From positions 343,875 to 407,874 of the forward strand of contig MU277670.1 of NCBI GenBank assembly GCA_022385805.1: 64,000 nucleotides of DNA. The letters run 5' to 3'. Below are positions 10,839 to 24,395 of the stretch, piece by piece; within the stretch, counting starts at the first letter, position 1, and each line of letters opens with the position of its first letter. The stretch is from Pilatotrama ljubarskyi. Taxonomy: Eukaryota > Basidiomycota > Agaricomycetes > Polyporales > Polyporaceae. A program made the translations under genes and the position numbers. The notes beneath the pieces were generated by a model. It was not told the origin of the DNA. It saw nothing but the letters and a program-made list of their open reading frames with translations, and made no database searches.

Positions 10839-12712
10839 ATGTTTACCAGCCGAACGTCGTCAACAGCTGGACGACATTTGCTCGTGCGCCGGGCGTCACT
10901 TCTGCCATCGCCTCATAACTCGCCCTCGCGGAATGGCTCGCGGAGGATATCGAATGCTGTACATTTCTACCAGAACAAACAGCTGGAGGCATATGCTTCT
11001 AAGCCGGCGACGAGGCTAACGCTCCGGCAGCTGGTATGTTGACGGAAGGAGTCCCGGGTGAGCCCCGTCTTGATTTTAAGTTACGCAGGTGTACTTTGGG
11101 AAGTACATGAATGAGGAGAGGCTGATCAAGGTACGGGTACCGTACCCAGAAATTCATGCAACGTCTCACATTGTCGCACAGAGCGCAAACTATGTCCGGA
11201 CAGAACTTCCCGTCCGTATAGCGCACAGGCTGCGTGACATGCAGGCGCTACCCTATGTTGTGGTGACCCAGGAAGGGGTAGCAAAGGTGTATGAGGTAAG
11301 TGTCCTTGCTACGCCAGAAGAAGGCGATTCCTTACAACACACTCAGCTTTACTGGAACGCCTTCGACAAGTACGCAGCTGTCTGAAAACCTTCCTTGACC
11401 GCATAACATGGGTTGTAGGTTTCGCCGCTATCCCGAAATCACGACCCTAGAAGAGAACGACACATTCTGCGAGTTTGTGCGCGGTCTCCTCAACGAGCAG
11501 TGAGATTGCTTCTCTACCCGTCCACCGATACTCCGACGGCTGACTGCGGTTTTGCAGCAAATCTGTGATCCCGAACCTGTCCCTCGGTCTCTCCTTGTCG
11601 TCACCCTACCTGCTCCCGGACCGCTTGGACACGTTCATGCGAAGAATGCTTGTGTCACGAATATCACGCAGAGTTCTCGCGGAGCACCACATCGCCCTGA
11701 CGTCGTTCGTCAAGTCCCGGGATCATTCAGCAGAAGCTCAGGAGAACGTCGGCATCATCAGCACTGGTCTCAAGGTGCAAGACAGCATCGAGAAGTGTAC
11801 AAGATATCTCCGAAAACGACCCCGAGATGTGGAAGAAGATGCACTGAGTGGACCACTGAGCGATGCGGACTGGTCAGAAGTCATCGTGGATGGACATAAG
11901 GAGACAAGGTTTGCATACATCCGGGAGCATCTAGAGTAAGTGAGCAGGCTGCGTACTCTGCGGGACGCACGATCTCACACGTCCTAGGTACATCATTTTT
12001 GAGCTGCTGAAGAACGTGCGTCCGATGGTTATGAACCCGAGCTTTCTCACCCACGCTTGCCCACCTGAACTACAGTCTTTCCGAGCAACGAGAGCGAAAC
12101 ATCCAACAGCTTCAGTGCTTCCTCCTATCCACGTCACAGTGGTCGCCAGCGATAACGACGTCTACCTCCGCATCTCTGACCAAGGCTTGTCTCTACCTAT
12201 TACTTGACCCTGTAGTGCCCTGAACATTCCATAGGCGGCGGTCTCGTGTTGCCCGAGATCAAGTCACCCTCCGACCTCTTCTCCTTCTCGCATGTGCGCA
12301 ACGCTGCTCGTCTTGCGGACGCACGCCTCGGCGCACTGCGCACACTCAGCTCAAGTCAACGCGGCATGACGGCGACGGTGTCCGAGCAGATCGGAAAGTG
12401 GCAGCCCGACTCTGAGGGAGACGTCCCGGCAGACGGGGTCAATCTGCATCCTAGGATCGGCATCGGACTGCCCATGAGCAATATCTACGCTACGTATTTC
12501 GGGGGCTCGTTGGAGCTGGTGAGCTTGGACGGCTACGGTGAGTTGGTTTGTACAACGTACCGTTGTCCGTGCTCATATGTCCATATCCCAGGCACCGATG
12601 TCTACGTTCGGCTCCCTAAACTGGTCAGTTTCAGTCTGGTTATGCGATGCAGGCAGCTTGACTCACTATTTGCACCTCACAGGGTAAGAATTTGGAGGGT
12701 ATCGAGCTCTAA
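10839..12712 (+). CDS. mitochondrial PDK/BCKDK-family protein kinase
   Basis: A 464-residue kinase of the GHKL-type family that phosphorylates pyruvate or branched-chain 2-oxoacid dehydrogenase in the mitochondrial matrix (yeast Pkp1/Pkp2). Ten exons join in frame: 10839-11033, 11089-11130, 11182-11295, 11347-11369, 11419-11499, 11558-11935, 11988-12184, 12235-12537, 12592-12623 and 12683-12712. The N-terminus (MFTSRTSSTAGRHLLVRRAS) is an Arg/Ser-rich presequence. Next come FYQNKQLEAYASK, LPVRIAHRLRDMQALPY and YPEITTLEEND. The ATP-binding N-box is EYIIFELLKN, followed by SDQGGGL and the G-box GIGLPMSNIYATYFGG. Exon 4 is 23 nt. Intron 7 (12185-12234) has a GC donor. Substrate choice between PDH and BCKDH cannot be told from sequence alone. 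Confidence 0.9.
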
Positions 12713-13394
12713 CCGTCGTCAGAGGTCTTACCGACTCCGGGAATGCGGACCGGATCTTCGCGCACGTCATGTATTGCTTGAGTCGCCATACGATATGGTG
12801 TATTCTACTTGCCAGCACCGTCCTACACGCGTGCATCCACGACACTATGAACGACCCATAACGAACAAGGTGTGCAGAGGAGTATGCGGTATGAACATCA
12901 TCCACATATGTAGTTGGGACGCTTAGCTAAGCGCTCACGCATGGGCGATCGCCAAGTCGGCACTGGCTGTGCCTGCAGTCTCTCGCATCAACTCCCATCG
13001 CATATCACCACGAACCGCGGCTGGCATTGTCGGACCGTAAGAGAACAACCCCAGTACTCTGCGTTACGATGTTTGACTCAGAGATCTACGCTACAGCTGA
13101 GCACTTGTACCGGAGCCTGTCTGCCGTCCGCGGGTCCCCGACAAGATGATCGGACCGATAGCGTCGCCCTGAATATCGTCGCAGCACCTGTCAGGCTAGT
13201 ATACACTAATGACGCTCGAGGCTATGCTGCTCTGGCAGATGCGCAACGCTCACGGGTTCGCCTCGAGTTCGCGCAGTCATGCAGTGCACTCGTCCGCTCT
13301 TCTTTGCATCCTGACTCCATCTTGCTTGTCCGGCCTGCACGACGAAGCTACTCCCTCCTCTCTGACTAGACCCCGCGAATTCTGCCCACACTGC
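12713..13394. other. intergenic
   Basis: 680 nt of 3' and 5' flanking sequence. The open frames here lack start context, domains and splice partners. Nothing else was seen. Confidence 0.45.
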
Positions 13395-14803
13395 ATGAGT
13401 GACCTAGCGTGTGATTCCCCGGACTCACCTCCGCCCCCGTCGTACGCGATATCTCAGCATGAATTCGACCAGAAGACTACACGCGTCATGGAGGAGAGCG
13501 CGGCTGAACCGCCTGAGCCGCGAGTGGACGAGGATGGCTTCGAAATCTGGGACGACTCCGTCTTCGAGGTCGCGATGGCTGCCATGAACTCACTATCGGT
13601 GCGGCAGCCGAGTTCATCCACGGAGGATACCGTAGTAGAAGTGGCGTCCGGTTCCACCCCCAGTAGGCCTCCGGAGAAGGCACGGGCGGATCCTGAGCCC
13701 CGCGCAGTGCACGAGAGAAGTCTCCCTCATGCGTCGGGATCGACTTCTAGAGCGGCTTCGTTGTCACAGACAAGGCCTCTCAGGGTGACGAAGAGGGTGC
13801 GTCCTGGCAAGGAGCGTCCTTCATGGGCCGCCGAAGCAAGGCCAGACGCAAGCCCTCGTTCGTCTTCTGTCGACCCGCAGGCCGGTGGCTCTTCGCAACA
13901 GGAGGGACGACGTACGAGCGTGCGTAGCCCTAGACGACAGTTAACGGTGTTCAACAATACCGGAGACGTCGCTGACCCTGAGCGCGAGCTCACGCCACCA
14001 CCCGAGTTCACGCCAGTAGGGCCCTCCCTAGACGGGCCACCGTACGAGATGCTTGTGATGGCTTACGATGGGCCAGAGCTCGACCCTCCTGACTCACTCC
14101 CTGAACCGCCTAGTTTCGACTCCTTGCCGGATCTGCATGCACCTGCTTCACTTCAACCGACCTCTCGACCAGCAGAGGACGCCCGAGTACGACCGAGTCA
14201 TGCGCATACATTGCCCGTCGAGCCAACGGTACCCGCTATCGTTCCCACCCGACCTCCTGCCCACCACGCCGAGTCCATGCCGCCATGCGCTGGGCAAACC
14301 ACGACGTCAGCTGCTCATGTTGCTGGTCATGAACCGAGCCGCGGGAAACTACCCGCTACGCCTCGTCTGGCCTTCGATCCGCGCACAGCATACAGCAAGC
14401 AATTGCCTGCGATCCCACAAGACGACCAGTCCCATCCGCAGGCGTTCGATGCCTCTGCCTTCTACAGGTAATGCTTCTGTTTCCTTTAGAAGTCCATATG
14501 CTAAACCCGTTCTCGGGGTATCTAGTCATGCCGTTGCGTCTCATTTCTCGACCAATATTCCAGCCCGGATGAGGCAGCCTGGGCAGTCCGACAGGTAAGG
14601 CTAATCATTTTCCAGTCAGAACCTGCGTTGAACCTTTCATCAAAAACAGAAGCAGCGTCTACGGTCAGGAGTGGTCTATACCGATGCCTTCGGTAGCGAG
14701 ATATCGAGGCCCGCCCGACAAGGTGGCGCCCATGGTTGCTTCCCCCAAGCCGACCTACGCATATGGTCAGGCAGCGTTTCCTCATAGCTCGAGCCATACA
14801 TGA
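13395..14803 (+). CDS. proline/serine-rich protein of unknown function
   Basis: A 431-residue protein comes from exons 13395-14467, 14526-14594 and 14650-14803. The N-terminus has SPPPPSYAISQHEFDQKT followed by VDEDGFEIWDDSVFE, a pattern I recall from uncharacterised basidiomycete proteins. Most of the rest is disordered and rich in P, S and R, with repeated proline patches (LTPPPEFTP, PPDSLPEPPSFDSLP). The C-terminus (RSSVYGQEWSIPMPSVARYRGPPDK) is more ordered-looking and is reached only after both introns. PPxY-like motifs (PPSY, PPYE) could bind WW domains. There is no membrane segment or catalytic motif. The splice model is supported by continuous frame and total length; function is unknown. 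Confidence 0.7.
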
Positions 14804-15185
14804 CGGTATGGCGGAGGGCTAGGAGACTTCAGTTACGACGGCATTTCGTGGAGGACGGCGGGTGCATAGTGCCAAGCCTGCACCTTACCCCGCATCTGAT
14901 CTACTTCCGAAGTCGCCATGCTGTATAAATGTGCATATACCATTGTCCTACCCTGCCTGCAGGACAACTGACGCGATGCGCCAATGTGCAGTGTACGAAT
15001 TCATTGGGCTGAGCATTTGTTTCCGAGCGCTGGCCGGGAGGTCCATGGCCAGATGCTTCCGAGCACGATAAGTAGCCGGTGGTTGCTAGCGGGGAGAGGA
15101 TAGACGCGGCAAAGCATTGTCGCAAACCGATCATCATCACGTGACTGCCATTTAACGGAGGCGGTTTAAAGCTGGTAGAGAGGAA
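14804..15185. other. intergenic, NDR kinase promoter
   Basis: 382 nt upstream of the NDR kinase. A perfect CACGTG box followed by AC lies at 15138-15143, 43 nt before the ATG. No other feature was seen. Confidence 0.45.
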
Positions 15186-17143
<1,958 letters not shown>

Positions 17144-17635
17144 TATGCGCTCTTCTGTCTGGTCTCTTCGTCCCATTGTTCATGGAATTCCCCTTCTGTC
17201 GTCACTGTAGTGTACACGCACGTTCGTTCGAGATCACGTACTGGAACCTGGCTTCCTGCATACATATCACGTCTGTTGTCGTCGCTTTGCTCATTCTCAG
17301 TTCACGACATGTCATGATTGCGCGTCCATTCTATGCTCATACGTGGCACGGCTACGTGCATTCTGTCTCCGGGTTGATGGGTTCCGTATCGTCTCTTTCT
17401 GGGGGAAGGTACACATGCATGGACGGCAGGGTTACACATAAACACTGCGGTATATTGAGGACGGGCGGGCTCATGACACGCGCAGATTGTGGTTAGTGAT
17501 ACAATGTATGAAAGCAACGAATGATACAGCGGCATCCTTGCACAGCACTATCCCTGTATTACAATAGAGCGAAAGTTCTAGTGAGACGTCGTCCCTTGCT
17601 ACATTTGGTAGGGGAGAAGCCATGGCCAGGAAGTT
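17144..17635. other. intergenic, convergent 3' ends
   Basis: Shared 3' flank of the NDR kinase and the PX-domain gene, which converge here. Nothing coding was recognised. Confidence 0.45.
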
Positions 17636-20600
17636 TCAGCGGCGTGAAAAGAGCTGTGGTCTCATCTGTGCCAAATATCTGTTAGCAAAGTGTGAGATGC
17701 GATTTGCAACCTCGACATACCATCTCCACGAACAACGGGAGAAGCTGCGGGATGTGCCGCAGCTCAGGCGGTTTCGGGGCAGCCGCGCTCTTCTTCGGTT
17801 TGGGCGACGCCTTGGGTTTCGGCAGCGCTGGTCGCTCGTGATTCCTCTCCGGCATCTTCTCCTGCTGGCGAGAGTAGTTTGGGCCCGACTGCGGGACCGG
17901 GGGGAGATCCTTACTGCCTGGGGGCGGGGGCAAGTCTTTGAATCGTGCGTCTGCCGGAGGAGGACGTTCAGGGGTGGATAGAGTCCGCGATCGCGCCCGC
18001 GGCGGTACAGGTGGCCGGACGTCCTCTAATGCTCGTGGTCGCGGAGTTTCTGCAGAGTGCCGGACGCCTTGCGGCGGGAGGCGCATGTGTCGTGGCGGGC
18101 GCTGTTGAGCAGGGGAGTGTGCGATCGTATGCGACCGCGCTGGTGGCGGCGCGACGCTATCTGGATGCGGCGTGCTGTCGCGCTCCGTGTCGCTCCCGCC
18201 CCCGTTGTCATCACTGTCGGTCTCGTCGCTGCCGTCTGACTCCGAATCTGAATCAGACCTTGATGACCCTGAGCCGGAGCTTGATTCCTCGTCGCTTGAG
18301 TCGTCCTCGTCGTCTGTCTCTTGGGCAGCGAGGTCGTCCGCATCGCCCTTGACAAGATCGCCGAAGCTTAAATCCCGCACAACGCCGTTCACAAGCTGCG
18401 CCGCAGCCTCGTCCTCTGCATCTGCGTCGTTCATGCCTTGCGTCCGGCCAAACCGACGCCGGAGCTTCGCCTCGTATGCGACCTTGAGCTTGTAGTGATA
18501 CAGCGCGACTTCATCCACTTCGCGCAGGATGTTCTCGCGATCGGCACCGGTGTGGGGCAGCACGAACTCGAGAGAGATGGGCTCGCCAAGACCCTCGCGC
18601 ATAAGACTGAGGAAGAGCTCGATCCAGCGCATCAGGCTCGTGAATAAGCCCTCTCCTTTCGAGTGCACCTTGTGTACGAAGCTGTAGAAGGCCTGCTCGT
18701 GGCGCTGGATTAGGTCGATGAAGATCTGCACGGTCCTCCAGGGGTCTGTCTGGCTCACTATCGCAACCCAGGTGTCAGCAAGTCCCAGGCCGTGTGGTTC
18801 ATTTGCACTTACATTCTTCGGTCTGCTCCACCGTCCGGATGAGGTCGTTTATGAAATTCTGGAGATCTCCGAGGGAATCCGCTATGCTCGCTGCCTTGTA
18901 CACCTGCGCGAGTGGCGCATAGAAGATCGTGATGATGTCCTTCAACAGATCCGCCGTGTTTCCCTACAAGTAGGGTGAGGTTCACTCCTTTTTTCAGATG
19001 TTACTCGGTAACATACCTGGAAGATGAGCTCGATGAGCTGCTCCCTGTCCCGCAAACGGGCATACAGCTTCGCGAGCACACCGAGGTCCTCGAAAAGCCA
19101 CGCCTCCTCGTCCTGGGGGCCTTCGTCATCGTCCGAGTCAGCCAACGATTCAGTATACTTGACGTATTCCCTATGAGCCCGGTGCGCATGTAGCACACGC
19201 TGCATCTGGGCGCGGGACAAAGGGGGCTGCTCGCCGGACCGGAGAACGACCGCGAGCACGTGCATGTTCTCAGCGGCTGGAAAGGTTCTATGAGTCGTCG
19301 AAGTTGTCAACGATGAAGATGCACTCACCGGCATCGGCCTTGTACACGGCTTGGATCTCTCTGGGAGCATACACGTACAACCTGACCTTCTCACAGATCA
19401 CCGGGTCGTCGACCTTCTCCTTGACAGCCTCGATGTCCTCCTCGATAGCGCGGACCTCCTCCATCAACTGGCCGGTAAACATTCTCTGGAGGAGGCTTCG
19501 TCCGCCGAACGGCTGGGCAAGGAAAAGGTCCAGCACGCCACGAATCATGCCCATCGGGTTGCTGATCTTGAGCGCGGCTTTGAGCATGAAGTACGGCATG
19601 AGCCCGTGTATGCGCTTCAGGCTGGCGAAGCTCTCAGACGCGCTGTCGGAGGCGACGAAGTGATGGAATACTGTCGATGCGAGGCTGTGGGCACGTCAGC
19701 ATAGGGACTCAAGAAGAGTACTTCTGAGACTTACGAGATCCTTGCCCACTCGATGACCGCTTGGTATTCTGGGGGGAGGTTGCGGACATCCGTGGTCTCC
19801 TTGATCGTCCCGAATATATGCGTCAGTCCATCTATGCACAGATGTGTCAGCTCTGCTCTGTGTTGATCGGACCTTCTCTGAAGCAGTCTACCTTTCCCTA
19901 GAAGCTCCCCTTTCACGCCGCGTACGGTCTGCCGAAGCCCATCCACCCTAGCCGTAATTTCCTTTGCGAACCGCTTCCGGCCCTCATCCCGCATCCGGTC
20001 TGCCTCCTCGCGCCTTTTCGCGTCTTGCAGCTCCTCCTCAGACAGTCTTGTAGGGCCGCTGAGCAGGAACGACTTCAGAACTGGCGAAGAAGCGAACGTG
20101 GAGGACGACAGCAGCGCGTTCAGATACGACCGCAGAGTTAGTCGGTTCTTCTCGCGGGACAGGCGCAGCGCCTGCTGGCTGAGTCCCCCGCCCCCCGGGA
20201 CGTTCAGGTTGTAGTTCGAGTTCGGACTCGTCGGGGGGCTGGTGCCGAACGAGTCGGCACTCGAGTTCCGATCCGTATCGTATAGGTCCATAGAGCCTCT
20301 TGGCCGAGGAAGCTTTGTCGGGGTGCGCCCGGCCTGACTAGCAATCGGACTTACAGGGGGGACGGAAGGCATGTGGTAAGGCGGCGATGACGGTGCAAGG
20401 TGCCCAGAGGAAGATGGTGATGGCGAAGGGAATTGGGAGGCGTACGATGGCGTGTAGTTCGCCGGAGATACTGCTACATTGACAAAGCTACGATCCTTGG
20501 GAGGTGGGGGAGGCACTACCTCTTCTGGGTGCGCCTTGCGCAACTCGTCCGCGAGGGTCTTGAAATCGCCATATCGCCGAGAGACGAACACGTCTGGCTG

Positions 20601-21493
20601 ACCTCGGCGGCGCGTCCGTATGATAAATTCCTACGACCCTAGCTGTGAGCTGCTTGAATCCCCGATAGATTCAGCATATGTACCTCGTGCACTTTGCTGC
20701 GCATGCGCTTCTTCTCCATCACGGACCGGACGCAGACGACGTTCACATCGAAACTGTCCTTGAGACGCCTCTCTCTCGCCGCACGCTTCCTGGCCAGGAC
20801 CTCTAGGCGATTGAGATCGGCCTGGCTGAGGCGGACGACTTCCTCCGGTTCGACCAGCTTCGTCGCACTGACCATGAGCATGGACAGGTTCCGCTCCAGC
20901 TTATTGAGGAGCCGGTGGCGAGTAGCCTCTTCGGACTCCTCCGGGTTCTCATCGAGCACAGAAGTCGGCGATAAGTTCCTGGCAAGCAGGGAGGCTAGGA
21001 AAGGCTGGACTTTGTCCGGGAAGAAGTCTTTGGGCGCAGACTCGAGGAAAGGGAACGTGAGGACGAAGTGGCGGAAGAAGTACCTCAGAAACGGCAGATC
21101 GAGATGAGGCGCATCTTTGGGTGGAGGCGTGAAGGGAGGTCCGAGATAGGAGAAGGTTGAGATGTTGTTTGTCGGCGCGGTTACAAGTGCATCTAGTTCA
21201 CGTTCGAACTGTAAGCGGATGAGCTCCTTCTTGAGATAGTGTGCACGGATAGGCGTAAGAGTCGTGAAGTCGGCATTGGGAGCAGCAGATGTAGATGCAC
21301 CGGAGAGTTCACTTTGTGGAAGCTCTGGCGGATGTGCATTCACAGGAGATTCGGCGAGAGGCGAAGCGAGGGGAGTGGCGAAGTGATCGCTCTCGGAGAC
21401 AGAGGAGTCAGAGGGATCAGATGAGGGCGGGAGGGGGGCTTCGGGGATGGAGCGGGAGGGCCTTGGCGGACGGAGAGATGGCGTCCTCTCCAT
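17636..21493 (-). CDS. PX-domain protein with DUF3818 (yeast Lec1/Ypr097w-like)
   Basis: This large multi-exon protein has an N-terminal PX-associated region (ITPIRAHYLKKELIRLQFERELDAL type segment), followed by a PX domain (EFIIRTRRRG..., VSRRYGDF, LRKAHPEE), which binds phosphoinositides. Then comes the DUF3818/PXB region (IRGVLDLFLAQPFGGRSLLQRMF; AFYSFVHKVHSKGEGLF). The C-terminal ~200 residues are acidic then proline-rich and disordered. This is the architecture of yeast Ypr097w/Lec1, linked to lipid droplets and sterol distribution. The ATG at 21493 (MERTPSLRPP) is preferred; an upstream in-frame ATG at 21670 would add about 59 residues. The short last exon reads MRPQLFSRR before the stop. 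Several internal exon borders are approximate. Confidence 0.8.
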
Positions 21494-21806
21494 CGCGCAG
21501 GACGATGAACAAGAGGGTAGAGACGACGAGGACAAGTACAGTAGTGCTATGCGGCGGTGACGCGCCTGGCGCAGCCTCACAGGCATACTAACGGCGCCGA
21601 TCTGCCACTCCTTTTCCGGACGGCGGCTCGTCTCTCGGGCGGCTCGCAGTCGGCCGCAGTGTATGGTCATACGTCACAGTCACGAGCCACGTGGGACGCT
21701 CGATGCAAGCCTGAAAGTCGAGGGCGAGGGGCAGATCATCGATGCTGGGCTATATAGAGGCACAGAGCTGTACGGCGGTGTACGGGGTATGCATGCATCT
21801 GTTCGG
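21494..21806. other. intergenic, PX gene promoter
   Basis: 313 nt upstream of the PX-domain gene. It contains a CACGTG box at 21688-21693 and a TATATAG string near 21751 whose use is unclear. Confidence 0.4.
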
Positions 21807-22439
21807 TCAATAGGGCGCATATATAGCGTGTCCCCGGTACGTCTTTCCGTTCGCATCCAGCAGCCCCTTCAGCCGCGTCGCAATCGCCTTCACCCCCTCC
21901 CGGCACTCGTCCATCTCCCGCCACGACCCCGCCACGCTCCAACACTCCGAGCACGCCTGGCTCGCTGTGCTCACCGTCTCCACCTCCAGCTCCTGCCGCA
22001 TGTGCAACGCGACCATCACGTCCACAAGCCGGTTGAACCCAGCACGCCATGATCTCATTCCTGCCTCTGCGTTCATCGTCACGTCCGTCACCAGGTACGA
22101 CGATGCAAGCCCCAGACTTCGTCGTAGAATCCGCTGGTCGATGCGGCCGGATGTGCGTGTCATTCGTGCGAGAACGTCCACTACGAACTGGCCGTAGTCG
22201 GTGCTAGGTGACATCTGCTGAGTAGAGTCCTGACGTAGAGGCGTAGAGATCATCCGTGAGTTGCTGTGTTCGGCATATGTATTGACTAGCGTACGCACCT
22301 GCGAGGTCGATTCGGACATGTTCTGCAGGACTAGGTTGCTGTACTGTCTGTGGATCGGCGGAAAGTCTTGCGAGGCAAAATGAGCAGTACTGTGGCTGAC
22401 AACACTTCCCTTCCACTTCTTGTCAGCCAGCTTGATCAT
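21807..22439 (-). CDS. hypothetical protein
   Basis: A single exon encodes about 210 residues from the ATG at 22439 (MIKLADKKWKGSVVSH). The frame stays open upstream without an ATG for about 100 nt (reads SLYSQLTRTLQLVDIPQRRVRR), so an upstream exon may be missing and the true start may lie farther right. The protein looks helical, with no signal peptide or membrane segment (VTDVTMNAEAGMRSWRAGF; HMRQELEVETVSTASQAC). I do not recognise a family. It is divergent from the CCDC47 homologue and shares its ~300-nt upstream region. Confidence 0.55.
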   Translation of the reverse strand: MIKLADKKWKGSVVSHSTAHFASQDFPPIHRQYSNLVLQNMSESTSQVRTLVNTYAEHSNSRMISTPLRQDSTQQMSPSTDYGQFVVDVLARMTRTSGRIDQRILRRSLGLASSYLVTDVTMNAEAGMRSWRAGFNRLVDVMVALHMRQELEVETVSTASQACSECWSVAGSWREMDECREGVKAIATRLKGLLDANGKTYRGHAIYAPY

Positions 22440-22737
22440 ACCCTGCGAATTGCGACGCACTCGTCTTTGAGGGATATCTACAAGTTGAAGCGTGCGCGTG
22501 AGCTGCGAGTACAGGGATAGTCCAAGACTGCCTGCTGCATGTCCCCGCTAATGTGTAGCCCTCGGTTCTACGTGCCAAGACCGGCTTCGTACTCAGCGCG
22601 GGAGAAGCACTGCAGTATCATCATCTCCGCCACGTGGCTATCGACCTTGCGTGCCTGAGCGCTTCTCCCGTCCTGTTCCAAGAGGAGCCTCCGCTGTCCA
22701 CACCGTCAGACTCGACGCTGAGCACTCCTTGCACATC

Positions 22738-24186
22738 ATGGCGGCCTTCAACATCGCCAAGTTCCTCACGCCGCCTATGCCGAATGTCGCGCCTGAGTAT
22801 GACGGCTTTGAGTTGAGATGGAGGTTCCTCACCTTCCGGCCTGCCTGTAAGTCGCATTGGTACCCCGCAGTGTCGGCTAGCTTCATGAATTTGGACATAC
22901 ATAGACTTTAAAAACGAGGTGTACTTCCTCGCGGCTGCTCTGTTCTACGTGGCCTTTTACTTCATTGGCAAGAAGACGAACGAGAAGAGGGCACACAAGT
23001 GGTGCGTCATGATCTCTGCTGGCTTCTGTGCTACGTCGACACATCCAGGCTCAACTACTATAACACCTTCGTAGGTTCGAGACGCACGAGCTCCTGTACA
23101 AGGCACAGTTCTCAAAGCCCACACATACCGATGGTCTGAGCCAAGGTACGTAGCAATCGGCAGCATATTCCCTGACAGAACTGACTCAAGCTGCCCCACA
23201 GACGGCAATAGCGACTTCTTCGCGTTCTCCACCGGAAGACGCGCCCTCACCTCGCTGCACACGACCTTCACGCTCCGACCCCGGCATGACTTCTTCCAGT
23301 ACCTCTTCCAAACTGCGCGCGGCCTCATCGAGTTGGATTACAAGGTGTACGACGAGGTTGAGCTGGAGTTCACTTTCCGGGAGCCTGTTGGGAAGGAGGG
23401 CGCGGTGCCAGAGTGCGTGTGGGCCGTCGTGGCGAAGGACGAGCTCAAGAAGATCCGGAACGAGCGCTGGGACTTGGTAAGTCTGCCGACCAAGCAGAAT
23501 ATGCGGAGTGTACTGAGAGTACCCTCCGTCGCAGACCTTCACGAAGACGACGGACAGCAACCTTCTGCCGGCTTCCCTCGCGGTCATGTCTGGTGAGTTG
23601 CATCCCAGACTCCGTTCCCGACCTGGTTCTTACCTCCCACGCAGAGTTCGCGGACGTCACGACAACCCTGCTCAAGCCATACGGCTCTTTCTCTCTTCCC
23701 GCGGTCCTCTCCAACCCGGCTGTCCAGCCTTACTTCCGCTCGCTCTCGCTGACCGACCAGCCGCGCACGCGCCCCTCGCACGTGCTCTCGCCCGCCGAGC
23801 GCTCCAAGCGGCTCATCCTCACTCTCGCGCTCCCCCCTCCGTCCGACGCCTCAGCCACGCTCCCGCTCGTCGCCGCGGTCTTCCAGCTCGTCGACGTGAT
23901 CGCGGGCGAGGGCAAGCTGCCGGGCGTGCGCGGCGGCCTGAACGCGGCGCTGCGCCCGGAGACGAAGACGAAGCTGCGCAAGACGCGCGAGGAAGTCGAC
24001 CGCCAGATCCGTGAGGAGGCGGAGCGTGAGAAGCGCGAGGAGGCGGAGGAGCAGAAGGCCGCCGCGCGCAAGAAGGCGCAGGAGGAGCGCGTGTCAAAGT
24101 TGAGCGCGGCGGAGCAGAAGAAGGCGCTCGAAAGGGAGAAGAAACGCATGCTCCGCAAGACGCAGGGCAAAGTCAAGATGCGCTAG
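22738..24186 (+). CDS. CCDC47 homologue (DUF1682), ER translocon-associated
   Basis: A 383-residue ER membrane protein is encoded by exons 22738-22846, 22905-23001, 23075-23145, 23202-23476, 23535-23592 and 23645-24186. In animals CCDC47 is part of the PAT complex that helps multipass membrane proteins insert through Sec61. One membrane segment is visible near the N-terminus (VYFLAAALFYVAFYFIGKK), followed by the DUF1682 globular region (FETHELLYKAQFSKP; LDYKVYDEVELEFTF). The C-terminus is a long, highly charged K/E/R coiled coil ending KKRMLRKTQGKVKMR, as in CCDC47. The ER-luminal N-terminal part of the animal protein is absent, as expected for a short fungal form. The spliced length is a multiple of three. 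Confidence 0.9.
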
Positions 24187-24395
24187 GCTCGTGTCGCTCA
24201 CATGGACCGTTGGGTTACAGCAGTCCAGAGGAATGTCGGAACGAGCGGAAGGCGGGTGAAAATGCTATGATGCTACGGATCTCGAGTAATATATTTGTGC
24301 GTACGTGTACATCTTGCATTGCATAGCTAGCGTCCGTCGATAGCGTAGATCCCGGTATACCAGCAAATCCCAAAAGCTTAAACTAGCATAGCACT

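Noticed and set aside
23586..24097. Overlapping frames on both strands in the CCDC47 C-terminus
   Set aside because: They reflect the K/E/R-rich codon bias of the CCDC47 coiled coil and have no ATG in a sensible context.
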